Shown here: piece by piece, positions 53,608 to 62,007 of the stretch
How the letters are laid out: each line of letters opens with the position of its first letter
How positions within the stretch are numbered: position 1 is the stretch's first letter
Assembly (NCBI GenBank): GCA_041390825.1
Contig: JAWKPF010000011.1
Span: 1-64,000 of the forward strand
DNA from: Thermomicrobiales bacterium
Lineage (GTDB): Bacteria; Chloroflexota; Chloroflexia; Thermomicrobiales; UBA6265
DNA: 64,000 bases
Reading direction: 5' to 3'
Position numbers and translations under genes: made by a program
Notes under the pieces: generated by a model
Seen by the model: only the letters and a program-made list of their open reading frames with translations
Told to the model about the DNA's origin: nothing
Database searches by the model: none

Positions 53608-54708
53608 TTAGGCGAACTTCGCCATCCACTTGTTGACCAGCCAGAGCAGCAAGGTCAGCAGAAGAATGATTGCGAAGAGATAGAAGGTGGACAATGCCGT
53701 GGCGTAACCGACATTTGTCCGCTCGATCCCCTCGCGATAGATGAACAGGGTCACGGTATCGGTGTAGTTTCCCGGACCGCCACCGGTCACGACCTTCACC
53801 ACATCGAGCAATTTGAGCTCGAAGATCACGCGAAGGATGACCGCCGTTACGCTGACCGGCAGCATGAGCGGAAACGTCATGTCTCGAAAGGTCTGCCAAC
53901 TCGACGAGCCATCGACGCGCGCCGCCTCGATCACCTCACGCGGCATCGCCTGCAGGCCCGCAAGCAGGAGCACCAGCATGAACGGGATGCTGTACCAGGC
54001 ATCCATGATCATGATCATCAGGCGCGCGCTCCAGGCGCTTTCGAACAGCGGAAATCGGTCGATGCCGAGGGCGTCGAGCAGGAGAAGATAGGGACCATAC
54101 TGGCTGTTCATGATCGTCTTGCCGATCATGAAGCTCACCGCGACGGGGCTCAGCATGAAGGGCAGCAGAAACACGACACGAAAGAATTTCCGCCCGCGAA
54201 TATCCTGATTCAGCAAGAGCGCCAGTCCAAAGGCAATGACATACTGCGCGAGCACCGCCGCAACGTAGTACGCCATGTTGCGCATGGCGTTCCAGTAGCC
54301 GCTGTCGTGAAAGAGCTTGCGGAAGTTGCCAAGCCCATTGAAACTGCGATCACTGACCGCGCTCAGATTCCAGTCACTAAATGCAATAAAGAACGCGTAG
54401 ATCGTGGGGAAGATGACGAACGCGATCGTGAGTAACGTGGCCGGGAGGAGAAAAACGGCCTGTTCTCCCTTCTGGCCACGGCTGAGAACCAACCCCACAC
54501 AGAGCATGACCGACCAGAGGACGAACGCGTAGGCGACCGGCCGCCAATTGGACAGACCGCGATCCGTCCAGCCAACCTCATGAGCGATCTGCAGCGCAAG
54601 CGGAATGAGCGCGACGAGCGTCGCGATCCAGATCACCAGCTTGCCCAGTCGTTCGCGCTCTTTCGAGACACCGCCGACCGAATAGTCAGCCATCGCTGAT
54701 TCGTGCAC
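53608..54708 (-). CDS. Carbohydrate ABC transporter permease (MalF/UgpA type)
   Basis: 366 residues from a GTG with AGGAA seven bases upstream; an ATG 15 bases downstream is an alternative. About eight helices, EAA loop MPREVIEAARVDGSSSWQTFRDMTFPLML, and the FIYREG/NVGYATALS end of the MalF family. Middle gene of a binding protein-permease-permease operon. No ATP-binding gene is present, as in other operons that share a common MsiK-type ATPase. Confidence 0.92.
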   Translation of the reverse strand: MHESAMADYSVGGVSKERERLGKLVIWIATLVALIPLALQIAHEVGWTDRGLSNWRPVAYAFVLWSVMLCVGLVLSRGQKGEQAVFLLPATLLTIAFVIFPTIYAFFIAFSDWNLSAVSDRSFNGLGNFRKLFHDSGYWNAMRNMAYYVAAVLAQYVIAFGLALLLNQDIRGRKFFRVVFLLPFMLSPVAVSFMIGKTIMNSQYGPYLLLLDALGIDRFPLFESAWSARLMIMIMDAWYSIPFMLVLLLAGLQAMPREVIEAARVDGSSSWQTFRDMTFPLMLPVSVTAVILRVIFELKLLDVVKVVTGGGPGNYTDTVTLFIYREGIERTNVGYATALSTFYLFAIILLLTLLLWLVNKWMAKFA

Positions 54709-54823
54709 TCGTCATTTCCTGCAATGAAGTTGCTTGCGGGTCGGGGGAGGTCCAGCGGCCCATTCGCGCGTGCGCCCGACATGACGCCGGGCGCACTGCA
54801 AGAACAATCGATAGCGACGCAGC

Positions 54824-56476
54824 TCAGCCGATTGCGGACTGATAGAGCTGGATCTGGTTCTCGCGGCCGAGCTGATCCGTGAGATCCTCCCAGGCTGCTG
54901 CGGCCGCATCGAGCGCCTCCTGGGCGGTCTTCTGGCCGCTGTAGGCTTGCGCAAGCTCCGTCTCCGCCAGGCTGTAGTACTGGAAGATGCCGGGGATGCG
55001 CGGCTCGACCGCGCCATTGGGATGGTTGTACGAGTTCTGCTGCGAGTCGAGATAAGACTGCACGAACTCGATCGGCTGTCCGATCGACGCCCACTCATCG
55101 ATGTTGAACTGGCTGTTGCGGTAGCACTGCATCCCGGATGGATAGAGGGCCATCCAAAGGGAGATGTCCTTGCCGCCGAGATGCGCCGCGGCGCTCCACG
55201 CAGCCTTGTTGTTGCCCGCCTCTTCGGTGCGCTTGGCAACATAGAGACCCCAGCCGATATATGCCTCGTTCGGCGAGAAGTTCGGCCCGCTGGAGAGCGT
55301 CTCCCACTCGCCGGTCGCATTGTTGTAGACGTCATCGGAACCAGGCAGGATGCTGAACATCACCTTGTCCTGCACCACGGAAACATCGTTGGTATAGACG
55401 TTCGATCCGACGTCACCCCACCAGTGCACATAGGCGCCGATTCCCGCCAGGAACTGCTCTTGCCAGGTGCGGTTGCCATCGGCGTTCACCTGGTCGGCGG
55501 GAGCGTACGGAAGGTTGTCGATGATGTCCTGCGCCGCTCGCACAAACGCTGGGCTGTTCACATACGGCTTCATGGTTGTCGGATCGAACAACCATGCCTT
55601 GGCGTCTGGATGCTTGGCGTAAGCCGTCGCGCGGCTGGCAAAGAAGTACCAACCGAACCCGCCCCATGGCGCGCATTCGTCCAGGATCCCATACGTATCC
55701 TGTCCCTCGAACTGTTTCCCACTGAGGAACTGGGACTGCTTCTGCACCTGCTGCCAGGTGGTCGGCACACCCCATTCGCCGTCTCCACCGCTTTCCGTGG
55801 TCCACTGGCTGGCGAGATCAGGATCGCCGAGGATATCGGAGCGATAGTTGAAGTTGTGGCAGTCACCGTCGATGGAGATGCGATAGGTGTCACCGTTCCA
55901 GGTGCCAACCGGCGCTTTGACGAGGTTGACGTAGTCATCGATTTCGATCTGCGTCTTGACCCAGTCGGGCATGACCGACGACCAGCCGCCACCCAGAATG
56001 TCACCTTCCCATGGCGCGCCGCCTTCGAGAATGTCCCAATCGACGGTGCCAGACGCGATACTCTGCTGCACCCGCGCGAACACTTCGCCCTGTGGAAGGT
56101 CGATCCATTCGATCTCCGCGCCGGTGTATTCCTCCCAGGCTGCCAACAGCGGCCGGAACACCAGGTTGTGCAGCCCAGCATTGTTGAGGCCCAGGAAGGT
56201 CAGCTTCTGTCCCTGGAATTCACCGGGCTGGACATTGGCCTTCGTAGCCTCGAGGCAAAGCTCGCCGACCTTCTGCATATCGGCATCGGTCGGCTGGGTG
56301 CCCGCTCCCGGGATCGCGATGATCTGCTGCCGAACACTATCCTGCGCAAGCGCGCGAGTGTACGACTTGCCGGCAACACCCCATGCGCACATGGCGGCCG
56401 CGGCGCCCGTGGCCGATTTGAGCACGGTTCGCCGGTTCACGCGAAGGGGAGAGTTCACAGTCTTGTCGTGTCGCAT
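54824..56476 (-). CDS. Sugar-type ABC transporter substrate-binding protein (Tat signal)
   Basis: 550 residues; GGAGG before the ATG. The signal has twin Arg (VNRRTVLKSATGAAAA) and cleavage near ALAQD. It is of the extracellular solute-binding family 1 type: LTFLGLNNAGLHNLVF, WEEYTGAEIEWIDLPQGEVF, DWDILEGG, YRISIDGDCHNFNYRSD. Longer than average. The sugar is unknown. First gene of the operon with the two permeases. Confidence 0.9.
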   Translation of the reverse strand: MRHDKTVNSPLRVNRRTVLKSATGAAAAMCAWGVAGKSYTRALAQDSVRQQIIAIPGAGTQPTDADMQKVGELCLEATKANVQPGEFQGQKLTFLGLNNAGLHNLVFRPLLAAWEEYTGAEIEWIDLPQGEVFARVQQSIASGTVDWDILEGGAPWEGDILGGGWSSVMPDWVKTQIEIDDYVNLVKAPVGTWNGDTYRISIDGDCHNFNYRSDILGDPDLASQWTTESGGDGEWGVPTTWQQVQKQSQFLSGKQFEGQDTYGILDECAPWGGFGWYFFASRATAYAKHPDAKAWLFDPTTMKPYVNSPAFVRAAQDIIDNLPYAPADQVNADGNRTWQEQFLAGIGAYVHWWGDVGSNVYTNDVSVVQDKVMFSILPGSDDVYNNATGEWETLSSGPNFSPNEAYIGWGLYVAKRTEEAGNNKAAWSAAAHLGGKDISLWMALYPSGMQCYRNSQFNIDEWASIGQPIEFVQSYLDSQQNSYNHPNGAVEPRIPGIFQYYSLAETELAQAYSGQKTAQEALDAAAAAWEDLTDQLGRENQIQLYQSAIG

Positions 56477-56718
56477 TCACGCCTCCTTGTGTCGATATTC
56501 GTGTCTCCGCCGTTGGAAACACAGTCGTGCCCGTTGACGACGGGCGATCTGCGCGATGACACTCGGGTGGTGCTGGCCAGGCACATCTTGTGCGAGGCGC
56601 TCATCTCACCCCGTTTGTGTTCATCCAGATGGGGATAGTGTTCCAGAGCCCGGGCGCAACGTCAAATGCCGCACGGCGAATCGGCTTCGTGCGCCGATGC
56701 TGGAATCCCGGTGTCGGA

Positions 56719-57843
56719 CTATCGATGCATGCGGTCGGTGTCGCCACCCGGCTCCATGTCGTCCAGTTTGGATTCCACCGGACCGTGCGCAGGGGTAAGC
56801 GCTGGTTGCTGGAGTGCCTGGGTGCGATTGCGCACGATACTGTCGGGATGTTGCTGAATCAGGAACTCCGTCACCTTTTCGCGCACCAGCGACTGAAGCG
56901 CGAAGAGATTCTCCGGGTTCGCGGCGCTCACGCCGATCTGGAGTTGCATCGTCGCGCCGGTCATGTTGGAGATCAGCACGAAATTGCGCCGGCCGTCCCA
57001 CAGATCGGTTCCTTCGAGAATCCGCGTCACCTCTTGCCGGATTTCGTCGACCGGGGTATCCCAATCGACATCCATGAAGACTGAGCCGCCGATCTGATTG
57101 CGATTGCGGGTCCAGTTCTCGAACGGCTGGCTGATGAAGAGGACCGAGGGCAGGATCAACACGCGGCCATCCCAGAGCCGCATTTCGACATGCGTGAGCG
57201 TGAGCTGGGTAATCGTCCCCGACTGCGTTCCCACAACCACTACATCGCCGACGCGGACGGTGTCGCTGAGCGCCAGCTGAATTCCTGCGAAGACGTTGGT
57301 GAGCGAAGTTTGCGCGGCAAGACCGGCAACGATGGAGATGAGCCCAGCCGACGCAACCAGCGTGGTGCCGAGCGACGCCACCGCTGGAAAGGTCAACAGC
57401 ACCGCGACCACTCCGATCCCGATAATCGAAGCAACGATCAGCCGCCGAAGTAGCGTGATCTGGGTCCTGATGCGACGCCGGTCGATCGGGTCGCGCTCGC
57501 GTTTCTCGTCGTTCTTGAGAATCTGCTCTTCGACGACGTTCACCGCCGTGATGGCGAGCCAGACCAGGGACACGATCGTGCCGATCTTCAGTCCATGGTC
57601 GAAGGTGTCGACCCAGGTCCCGTCCAGATGCGCGATACGGGCGGAAACGACTTGCGCGGCAATGAGACCGACCAGGAATCGAAACGGCCGCCGAGCCCGG
57701 TCGGCCATCGAGGTCAGGGCTGGGTAGCGGTCACTGTACCGGCCGGCCAGCCACTGGAGCAGCGCGAACCCCAGGTACGCCGCCGCAATGACAGTGACCG
57801 CCGCGATCAGCGCCCGGAGAATGGTTTCGGCCGATGCGCTCAT
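56719..57843 (-). CDS. MscS-family mechanosensitive ion channel
   Basis: 374 residues from the ATG at 57843 with GGAG just upstream. Three or four hydrophobic helices, then the MscS pore/beta domain: GLAAQTSLTNVFAGIQLALSDTVRVGDVVVVGTQSGTI, MRLWDGRVLILPSVLFISQPFENWTR, and an alpha/beta C-terminal domain. It releases solutes under hypo-osmotic shock. Placed after the DppC-type permease. Confidence 0.9.
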   Translation of the reverse strand: MSASAETILRALIAAVTVIAAAYLGFALLQWLAGRYSDRYPALTSMADRARRPFRFLVGLIAAQVVSARIAHLDGTWVDTFDHGLKIGTIVSLVWLAITAVNVVEEQILKNDEKRERDPIDRRRIRTQITLLRRLIVASIIGIGVVAVLLTFPAVASLGTTLVASAGLISIVAGLAAQTSLTNVFAGIQLALSDTVRVGDVVVVGTQSGTITQLTLTHVEMRLWDGRVLILPSVLFISQPFENWTRNRNQIGGSVFMDVDWDTPVDEIRQEVTRILEGTDLWDGRRNFVLISNMTGATMQLQIGVSAANPENLFALQSLVREKVTEFLIQQHPDSIVRNRTQALQQPALTPAHGPVESKLDDMEPGGDTDRMHR

Positions 57844-57938
57844 GTCACTCCGCACTGGTCACATCACGGTCGACCGTGATGCCCCAACGAACTCATTGGC
57901 GCCGAGAAACGTGTTGGCGGCATTGTGCCATGCGAAGA

Positions 57939-58889
57939 TCAGGTGTTCCGCAGGCGTGGATCCAGCGCGTCGCGCAAACCATCGCCGAGCAGGTTGAACC
58001 CGAGCACGGTCAAGGCAATGGCTACTCCGGGCGCAATCGCGGGCCAGGCGGAGATTTGCAGATAGCCGTAGGAACCGCTGACCATCGAACCCCACGACGG
58101 TTCGGGCGCCTTGTTGCCGAGCCCGAGGAAGGCAAGCGCGGCTTCGGAAAGAATCGCCAGCGCAAAGGCGATCGATGCCTGGACGATCAGCGGCGCGGTG
58201 ATATTCGGGAAGATGTGCCGCGTCAACATGCGCGGCGTGGACACACCGATCGATCTGGCAGCTTCCACATAAGCGGTGTTGCGCACGGTCAGGGTCGAGC
58301 CGCGCACGATGCGCACGAACGGCGGAATGTAGACCAACGAGATCGCCAGAATCGCGTTGGTGAGATTGTTGCCGAGCATGGTGATAACCGCGATGGCAAG
58401 CAACACGGCCGGGAACGCAAAAATGATGTCCGAAATCAGTGAAATGCCGCTGTCGGTCCAGCCACCGCGATAGCCGGCAATGATGCCGAAGATGATGCCG
58501 AATGTGGCGGCAATGCCGACCACGATGAACCCGACTTCGAAACTGATGCGCGCGCCGTAGAGCAATCGGCTGAAGACATCGCGGCCAAACTCATCGGTGC
58601 CGAGCAGGAACTCTCGGCTGGGCGGCTTGAGCCGCTCGCCGCTGAACTGCTCGGTCTTGCCATGCGGGGCGATATACGGTCCGATGAGCGCAATCAGAGC
58701 GAAGAACGCCACCAGGATGATGCCGGTCAGCGCAAGCCGCTGCCGGCTGACGACGCGCCAGATGCTGGCGCGTCGCGGCGGCCGGGTAAGCGACGCAGCC
58801 AGGGGAGAGAGCTCGCCAGCATCGGTGAGCGTGTCCGAACCGGTCGTGAATGTCCCTTCGACGAGACCGCCTGCGTCCTGATCCATCAT
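57939..58889 (-). CDS. Oligopeptide-type ABC transporter permease (DppC/OppC)
   Basis: 316 residues. N-terminal Pro/Arg-rich segment, then the OppC_N helix, LGTDEFGRDVFSRLLYGARIS, and the EAA loop YVEAARSIGVSTPRMLTRHIFPNITAPL. Its ATGA start overlaps the stop of the DppB-type gene by four bases, so the two are translationally coupled. Confidence 0.94.
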   Translation of the reverse strand: MMDQDAGGLVEGTFTTGSDTLTDAGELSPLAASLTRPPRRASIWRVVSRQRLALTGIILVAFFALIALIGPYIAPHGKTEQFSGERLKPPSREFLLGTDEFGRDVFSRLLYGARISFEVGFIVVGIAATFGIIFGIIAGYRGGWTDSGISLISDIIFAFPAVLLAIAVITMLGNNLTNAILAISLVYIPPFVRIVRGSTLTVRNTAYVEAARSIGVSTPRMLTRHIFPNITAPLIVQASIAFALAILSEAALAFLGLGNKAPEPSWGSMVSGSYGYLQISAWPAIAPGVAIALTVLGFNLLGDGLRDALDPRLRNT

Positions 58890-59839
58890 GACCCCCTGCG
58901 CAGACGTGGATCCATCACCGCATAGAGGATGTCCACGAACAAACTGACGAGCACAAAGATTGTCGCCATCACCAAGGTCACACTCGTAACCACCGCGTAG
59001 TCACGGTTGTTGATGCCATCGACGATGTAGCTGCCAATGCCGGGTAGCGAGAAGATGCGCTCGATGATGACCGTTCCACCCAGCAGGGTTGCGATCTGAA
59101 TGCCGGCCACGGTGATGATGGGGATCGATGCGTTGCGCAGCACATGGCGGCTGAGAACGGTGCGCTGCGAAAGCCCCTTCGCGCGCGCCACACGCACATG
59201 ATCGGAGGTGAGCGCTTCGAGCACGGCGGAGCGCGTGTTGCGCATCAGAATCGCCGCCAGCGGCAACGCCAGGCTGATGGCAGGCATGATCATGACTTTC
59301 AGATTTTGAATGGGGTCTTCACGGAAGGGAATGAACCCGATTGGCGGTAACCATTTCAATTTCACTGAGAAGAGGAGCACCAATAACGTCGCGAGCAGGA
59401 AGTTCGGGACGGAAATGCCGATCAGCGTCGCGACCGTGGCGCCGTAGTCGAGCCGGGAGTTGCGACGGACCGCCGCAAGAACCCCCACCGCGACCGCCGG
59501 AATGGTGCCGAGGATACCGGCCAACAACGTGAGCTCGATGGTGACGGGCAGCCGCAAACGGAGCTCATAGGTCAGCGCGCGGCGGGTGCGGATCGAGGTG
59601 CCGAGATCGCCTTGCAGGACGCGGCCGATCCATTTGCCGTATTGCACCGGCAGCGGCTGGTCGATTCCATACTGCTGGCGGATGATCTCGCGTTGCTCGT
59701 CGGAAATCTGTTGATCGGTGCCGATCAGGATCTGGGTCGGATCACCGGGAATAGCATGGATCATCGCAAAGACGATGATCGAGACACCCAGGAGGAGCGG
59801 TATGAGCAACAGAAGTCGTCGGATGATGAAAGCGCCCAT
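58886..59839 (-). CDS. Oligopeptide-type ABC transporter permease (DppB/OppB)
   Basis: 317 residues from the ATG at 59839 (AAAGG upstream). IIRRLLLLIPLLLGVSIIVF at the N-terminus, GDPTQILIG, and the EAA loop HVRVARAKGLSQRTVLSRHVLRNASIPI. Lies between the binding-protein gene and the DppC-type gene. No DppD/DppF ATPase follows. Confidence 0.94.
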   Translation of the reverse strand: MGAFIIRRLLLLIPLLLGVSIIVFAMIHAIPGDPTQILIGTDQQISDEQREIIRQQYGIDQPLPVQYGKWIGRVLQGDLGTSIRTRRALTYELRLRLPVTIELTLLAGILGTIPAVAVGVLAAVRRNSRLDYGATVATLIGISVPNFLLATLLVLLFSVKLKWLPPIGFIPFREDPIQNLKVMIMPAISLALPLAAILMRNTRSAVLEALTSDHVRVARAKGLSQRTVLSRHVLRNASIPIITVAGIQIATLLGGTVIIERIFSLPGIGSYIVDGINNRDYAVVTSVTLVMATIFVLVSLFVDILYAVMDPRLRRGS

Positions 59840-59853
59840 ACGCGAACCTTTGA

Positions 59854-60080
59854 CGAGTCCTGAGCCCGGAATCCGGAGGCCTGAGACAGTTTTGGGATCG
59901 TACACGAGGGCGTCCGCGCCCTCTCGGATCGTGATTGCAATTGTTCAGAACGTCCGCGCACTGCCGCGGTGTTCCGGTTGACGGCAGGAAAAGGATGTCC
60001 TGCGCGATGCCGGTTCAGGAGCCCGGGGCCCCAAGCGCGTTCGCCGCTCGGGACCCCTGGACTCCGGACTCTGAACCTGA
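59854..60080. repeat. Inverted heptamer-like element between DppA- and DppB-type genes
   Basis: Left arm 59854-59887: GAGTCCT, GAGCCCG, GAATCCG, GAGGCCT, GAGACAG in 7-base steps. Right arm about 60049-60080: CTGGACT, CCGGACT, CTGAACC, which reads GGAGTCC-like on the other strand. The spacer is 160 bases. Confidence 0.6.
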
Positions 60081-60089
60081 TCCCGTCGC

Positions 60090-61712
60090 CTACTGGTCGA
60101 GCCAGACGCGGACGATGGAGAGGTTCGAGCCGGTCGGGATGTGCTCGTAGCCCATGACGTAGGACTTCATCGCCTCGTACTGCTGACCGATGTACAAGCA
60201 GACCCACGGGAGCTCTTCCATCAGGAGCTCGGAGAGCTGCTGGTAGATCTCGGTGCGGGCGGCCTGGTCGGTAACAGCGATTCCCTGCGAAATCAGTTCG
60301 TCGGCCTGCGGGTTGGAATAGCCGACGAAGTTACCGCCTTCACCCGTGTAGAAATTGCCGAAGACGAGGCCGTTCGGATCGACGAAACCTGAGTCTCCGG
60401 TGACCGCCATATCGAAGTCCTTGTCGATGTAGACGGTCTGGCCCATGGAGCCGGTATCGAGCAAGTTGAGCTCGGCGTTGATGCCGATCTGCTTGAGTTG
60501 TTCCTGCACCACGACAGCGGTGTTCTTGAGGAAGCCGTATTCGGCCCAGCTGGTGATCGTGGTGTCGAACCCATCCGGGAAACCGGCTTCGGCCAGCAGG
60601 GCCTTGGCGCCTTCGATGTCCGGCGCGGGGATCTCGAGCTCGCCCAGACTCGGCCAGAAGGTCGCGGCGAAGATCTGCTCGGTCGGCGTGCCATATCCGG
60701 AAAGAGCAGCATCGATGATCGGGCCGCGGTCGATCGCCATGGAAATGGCCTTGCGCACCTGCGGATTGGTGAACGGCTCGCGGGTGAGATTGAAGCCGAT
60801 CATGCGAATCTGCTGAATCGAATTGCCTGCCAGCTGGATGCTGGAGTCCGACTCGAGAATGGGAATATCCTGCGAAGGAGCGTACTCGATGAAATCGACC
60901 GTGCCCTGAATGAGCGCCGCGGTGCGCGAGTTGTCCTCAGCGGCGATCAGCATCTCCAGTGCATCCAGGTACGGCACGCCCGCCTCGAAGTAGTCGGTGT
61001 TCTTCTCGAGCTTGATGTGCGTGTTCGGCACGTACTCGACGAACTTGAACGGTCCGGAGCCAATGGCCACCTGCGAGAGATCGCCATGCTCCTCGATGAC
61101 TTCCTTCGGAATGATGATGCACGACTGGCCGGAAATCATCGCCAGGAAGGACGCATCCGGCTGCTTGAGGGTGATAACGACCGTGCTGTCATCCGGCGCC
61201 TCGATAGACGCCATGGATGCCAGGTCCGCCGCCGATGGGGAGGCCGTTTCCGGGGCGATCAGGCGGTTGAAGCTGAAAACCACATCCTCGGCGACCACTG
61301 GTCGACCGTTGTGGAAATTGGCTGGATGCAGCTTGAAGGTATAGGTGAGGCCATCCTCGGAAATGTCCACCGACTCTGCGAGCTCGAGCGCGACCGAGAG
61401 ATCCGGATTGACCTTGGTGAGGCGGTTGTAGATGAACTCGACCACGTGCCAGGTCGCCGTGAGGGACTGGAGCTGCGGATCGAGCGTGCCTGGGTCGGAC
61501 TGCATGCCCATGCGCAGCGTCCCGCCCATGACGACATCGGCCGGCGGGGTTGCATCCTGCGCAAGGGCAGTGCCGAAACGGGCTACGCCAGGAACCGTGG
61601 CAGCTGCGGCGGCGCCGGCCAGACCGGCGGAACGCAGCATGAAGCTGCGGCGGTTCAGATCGCCCGTGATGAACGAGCGAAACGTCTCTTCGAAGTGATC
61701 TTTCTGAGCCAA
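60090..61712 (-). CDS. Peptide/solute-binding protein of ABC importer (family 5), copy 1
   Basis: 540 residues from a TTG with AAGGAG six bases upstream. Tat-type signal (LNRRSFMLRSAG) cleaved near ALAQDATPP. SBP_bac_5 domain: GGTLRMGMQSDPGTLDPQL, ISEDGLTYTFKL, DVVFSFNRL, YGTPTEQIFAATFWP. It is closely similar to the next upstream gene along its whole length (roughly three quarters identical by eye). Located before DppB/DppC, it probably delivers peptides or similar ligands. Confidence 0.94.
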   Translation of the reverse strand: MAQKDHFEETFRSFITGDLNRRSFMLRSAGLAGAAAAATVPGVARFGTALAQDATPPADVVMGGTLRMGMQSDPGTLDPQLQSLTATWHVVEFIYNRLTKVNPDLSVALELAESVDISEDGLTYTFKLHPANFHNGRPVVAEDVVFSFNRLIAPETASPSAADLASMASIEAPDDSTVVITLKQPDASFLAMISGQSCIIIPKEVIEEHGDLSQVAIGSGPFKFVEYVPNTHIKLEKNTDYFEAGVPYLDALEMLIAAEDNSRTAALIQGTVDFIEYAPSQDIPILESDSSIQLAGNSIQQIRMIGFNLTREPFTNPQVRKAISMAIDRGPIIDAALSGYGTPTEQIFAATFWPSLGELEIPAPDIEGAKALLAEAGFPDGFDTTITSWAEYGFLKNTAVVVQEQLKQIGINAELNLLDTGSMGQTVYIDKDFDMAVTGDSGFVDPNGLVFGNFYTGEGGNFVGYSNPQADELISQGIAVTDQAARTEIYQQLSELLMEELPWVCLYIGQQYEAMKSYVMGYEHIPTGSNLSIVRVWLDQ

Positions 61713-62007
61713 CTCGAACTCCTTACAAAACAGTCGAAGACGAATGCCAGCCTATCCCGCGCGTTCGGTTGCGCCGCCCCTTATGACAAGCACGCGGACT
61801 TCGGCAACAGTTTCCGGAGTATAGAGCATTTGCTCGCCCGCACTTTGCTCGACGGTCCGCATCTTGAGGTCGCGATGTCGCGATGTCGCGCCTAACCTCC
61901 AGGAACTGGCGGAACAAAGCCGGGAAAACGCGGCGCTACACGCGCCAGGGGCCCGAGCGGATGCACCGCTTCGGGCCCCCGAACATAGAAACCAGAAAGG
62001 TCGACGC
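61713..62007. other. Spacer between the two binding-protein genes
   Basis: 295 bases. Near 61872-61886 a CGATGTCG repeat (three copies) is seen; otherwise no clear promoter or hairpin was recognised. Confidence 0.4.

Noticed and set aside
54947..56638. Long plus-strand open frame opposite the sugar-binding protein
   Set aside because: Antisense shadow of a clear Tat-exported binding protein; no domain is recognisable. The same applies to long antisense frames at 3596-5623, 5737-7200, 7243-8541, 47854-49134 and 60498-62997.
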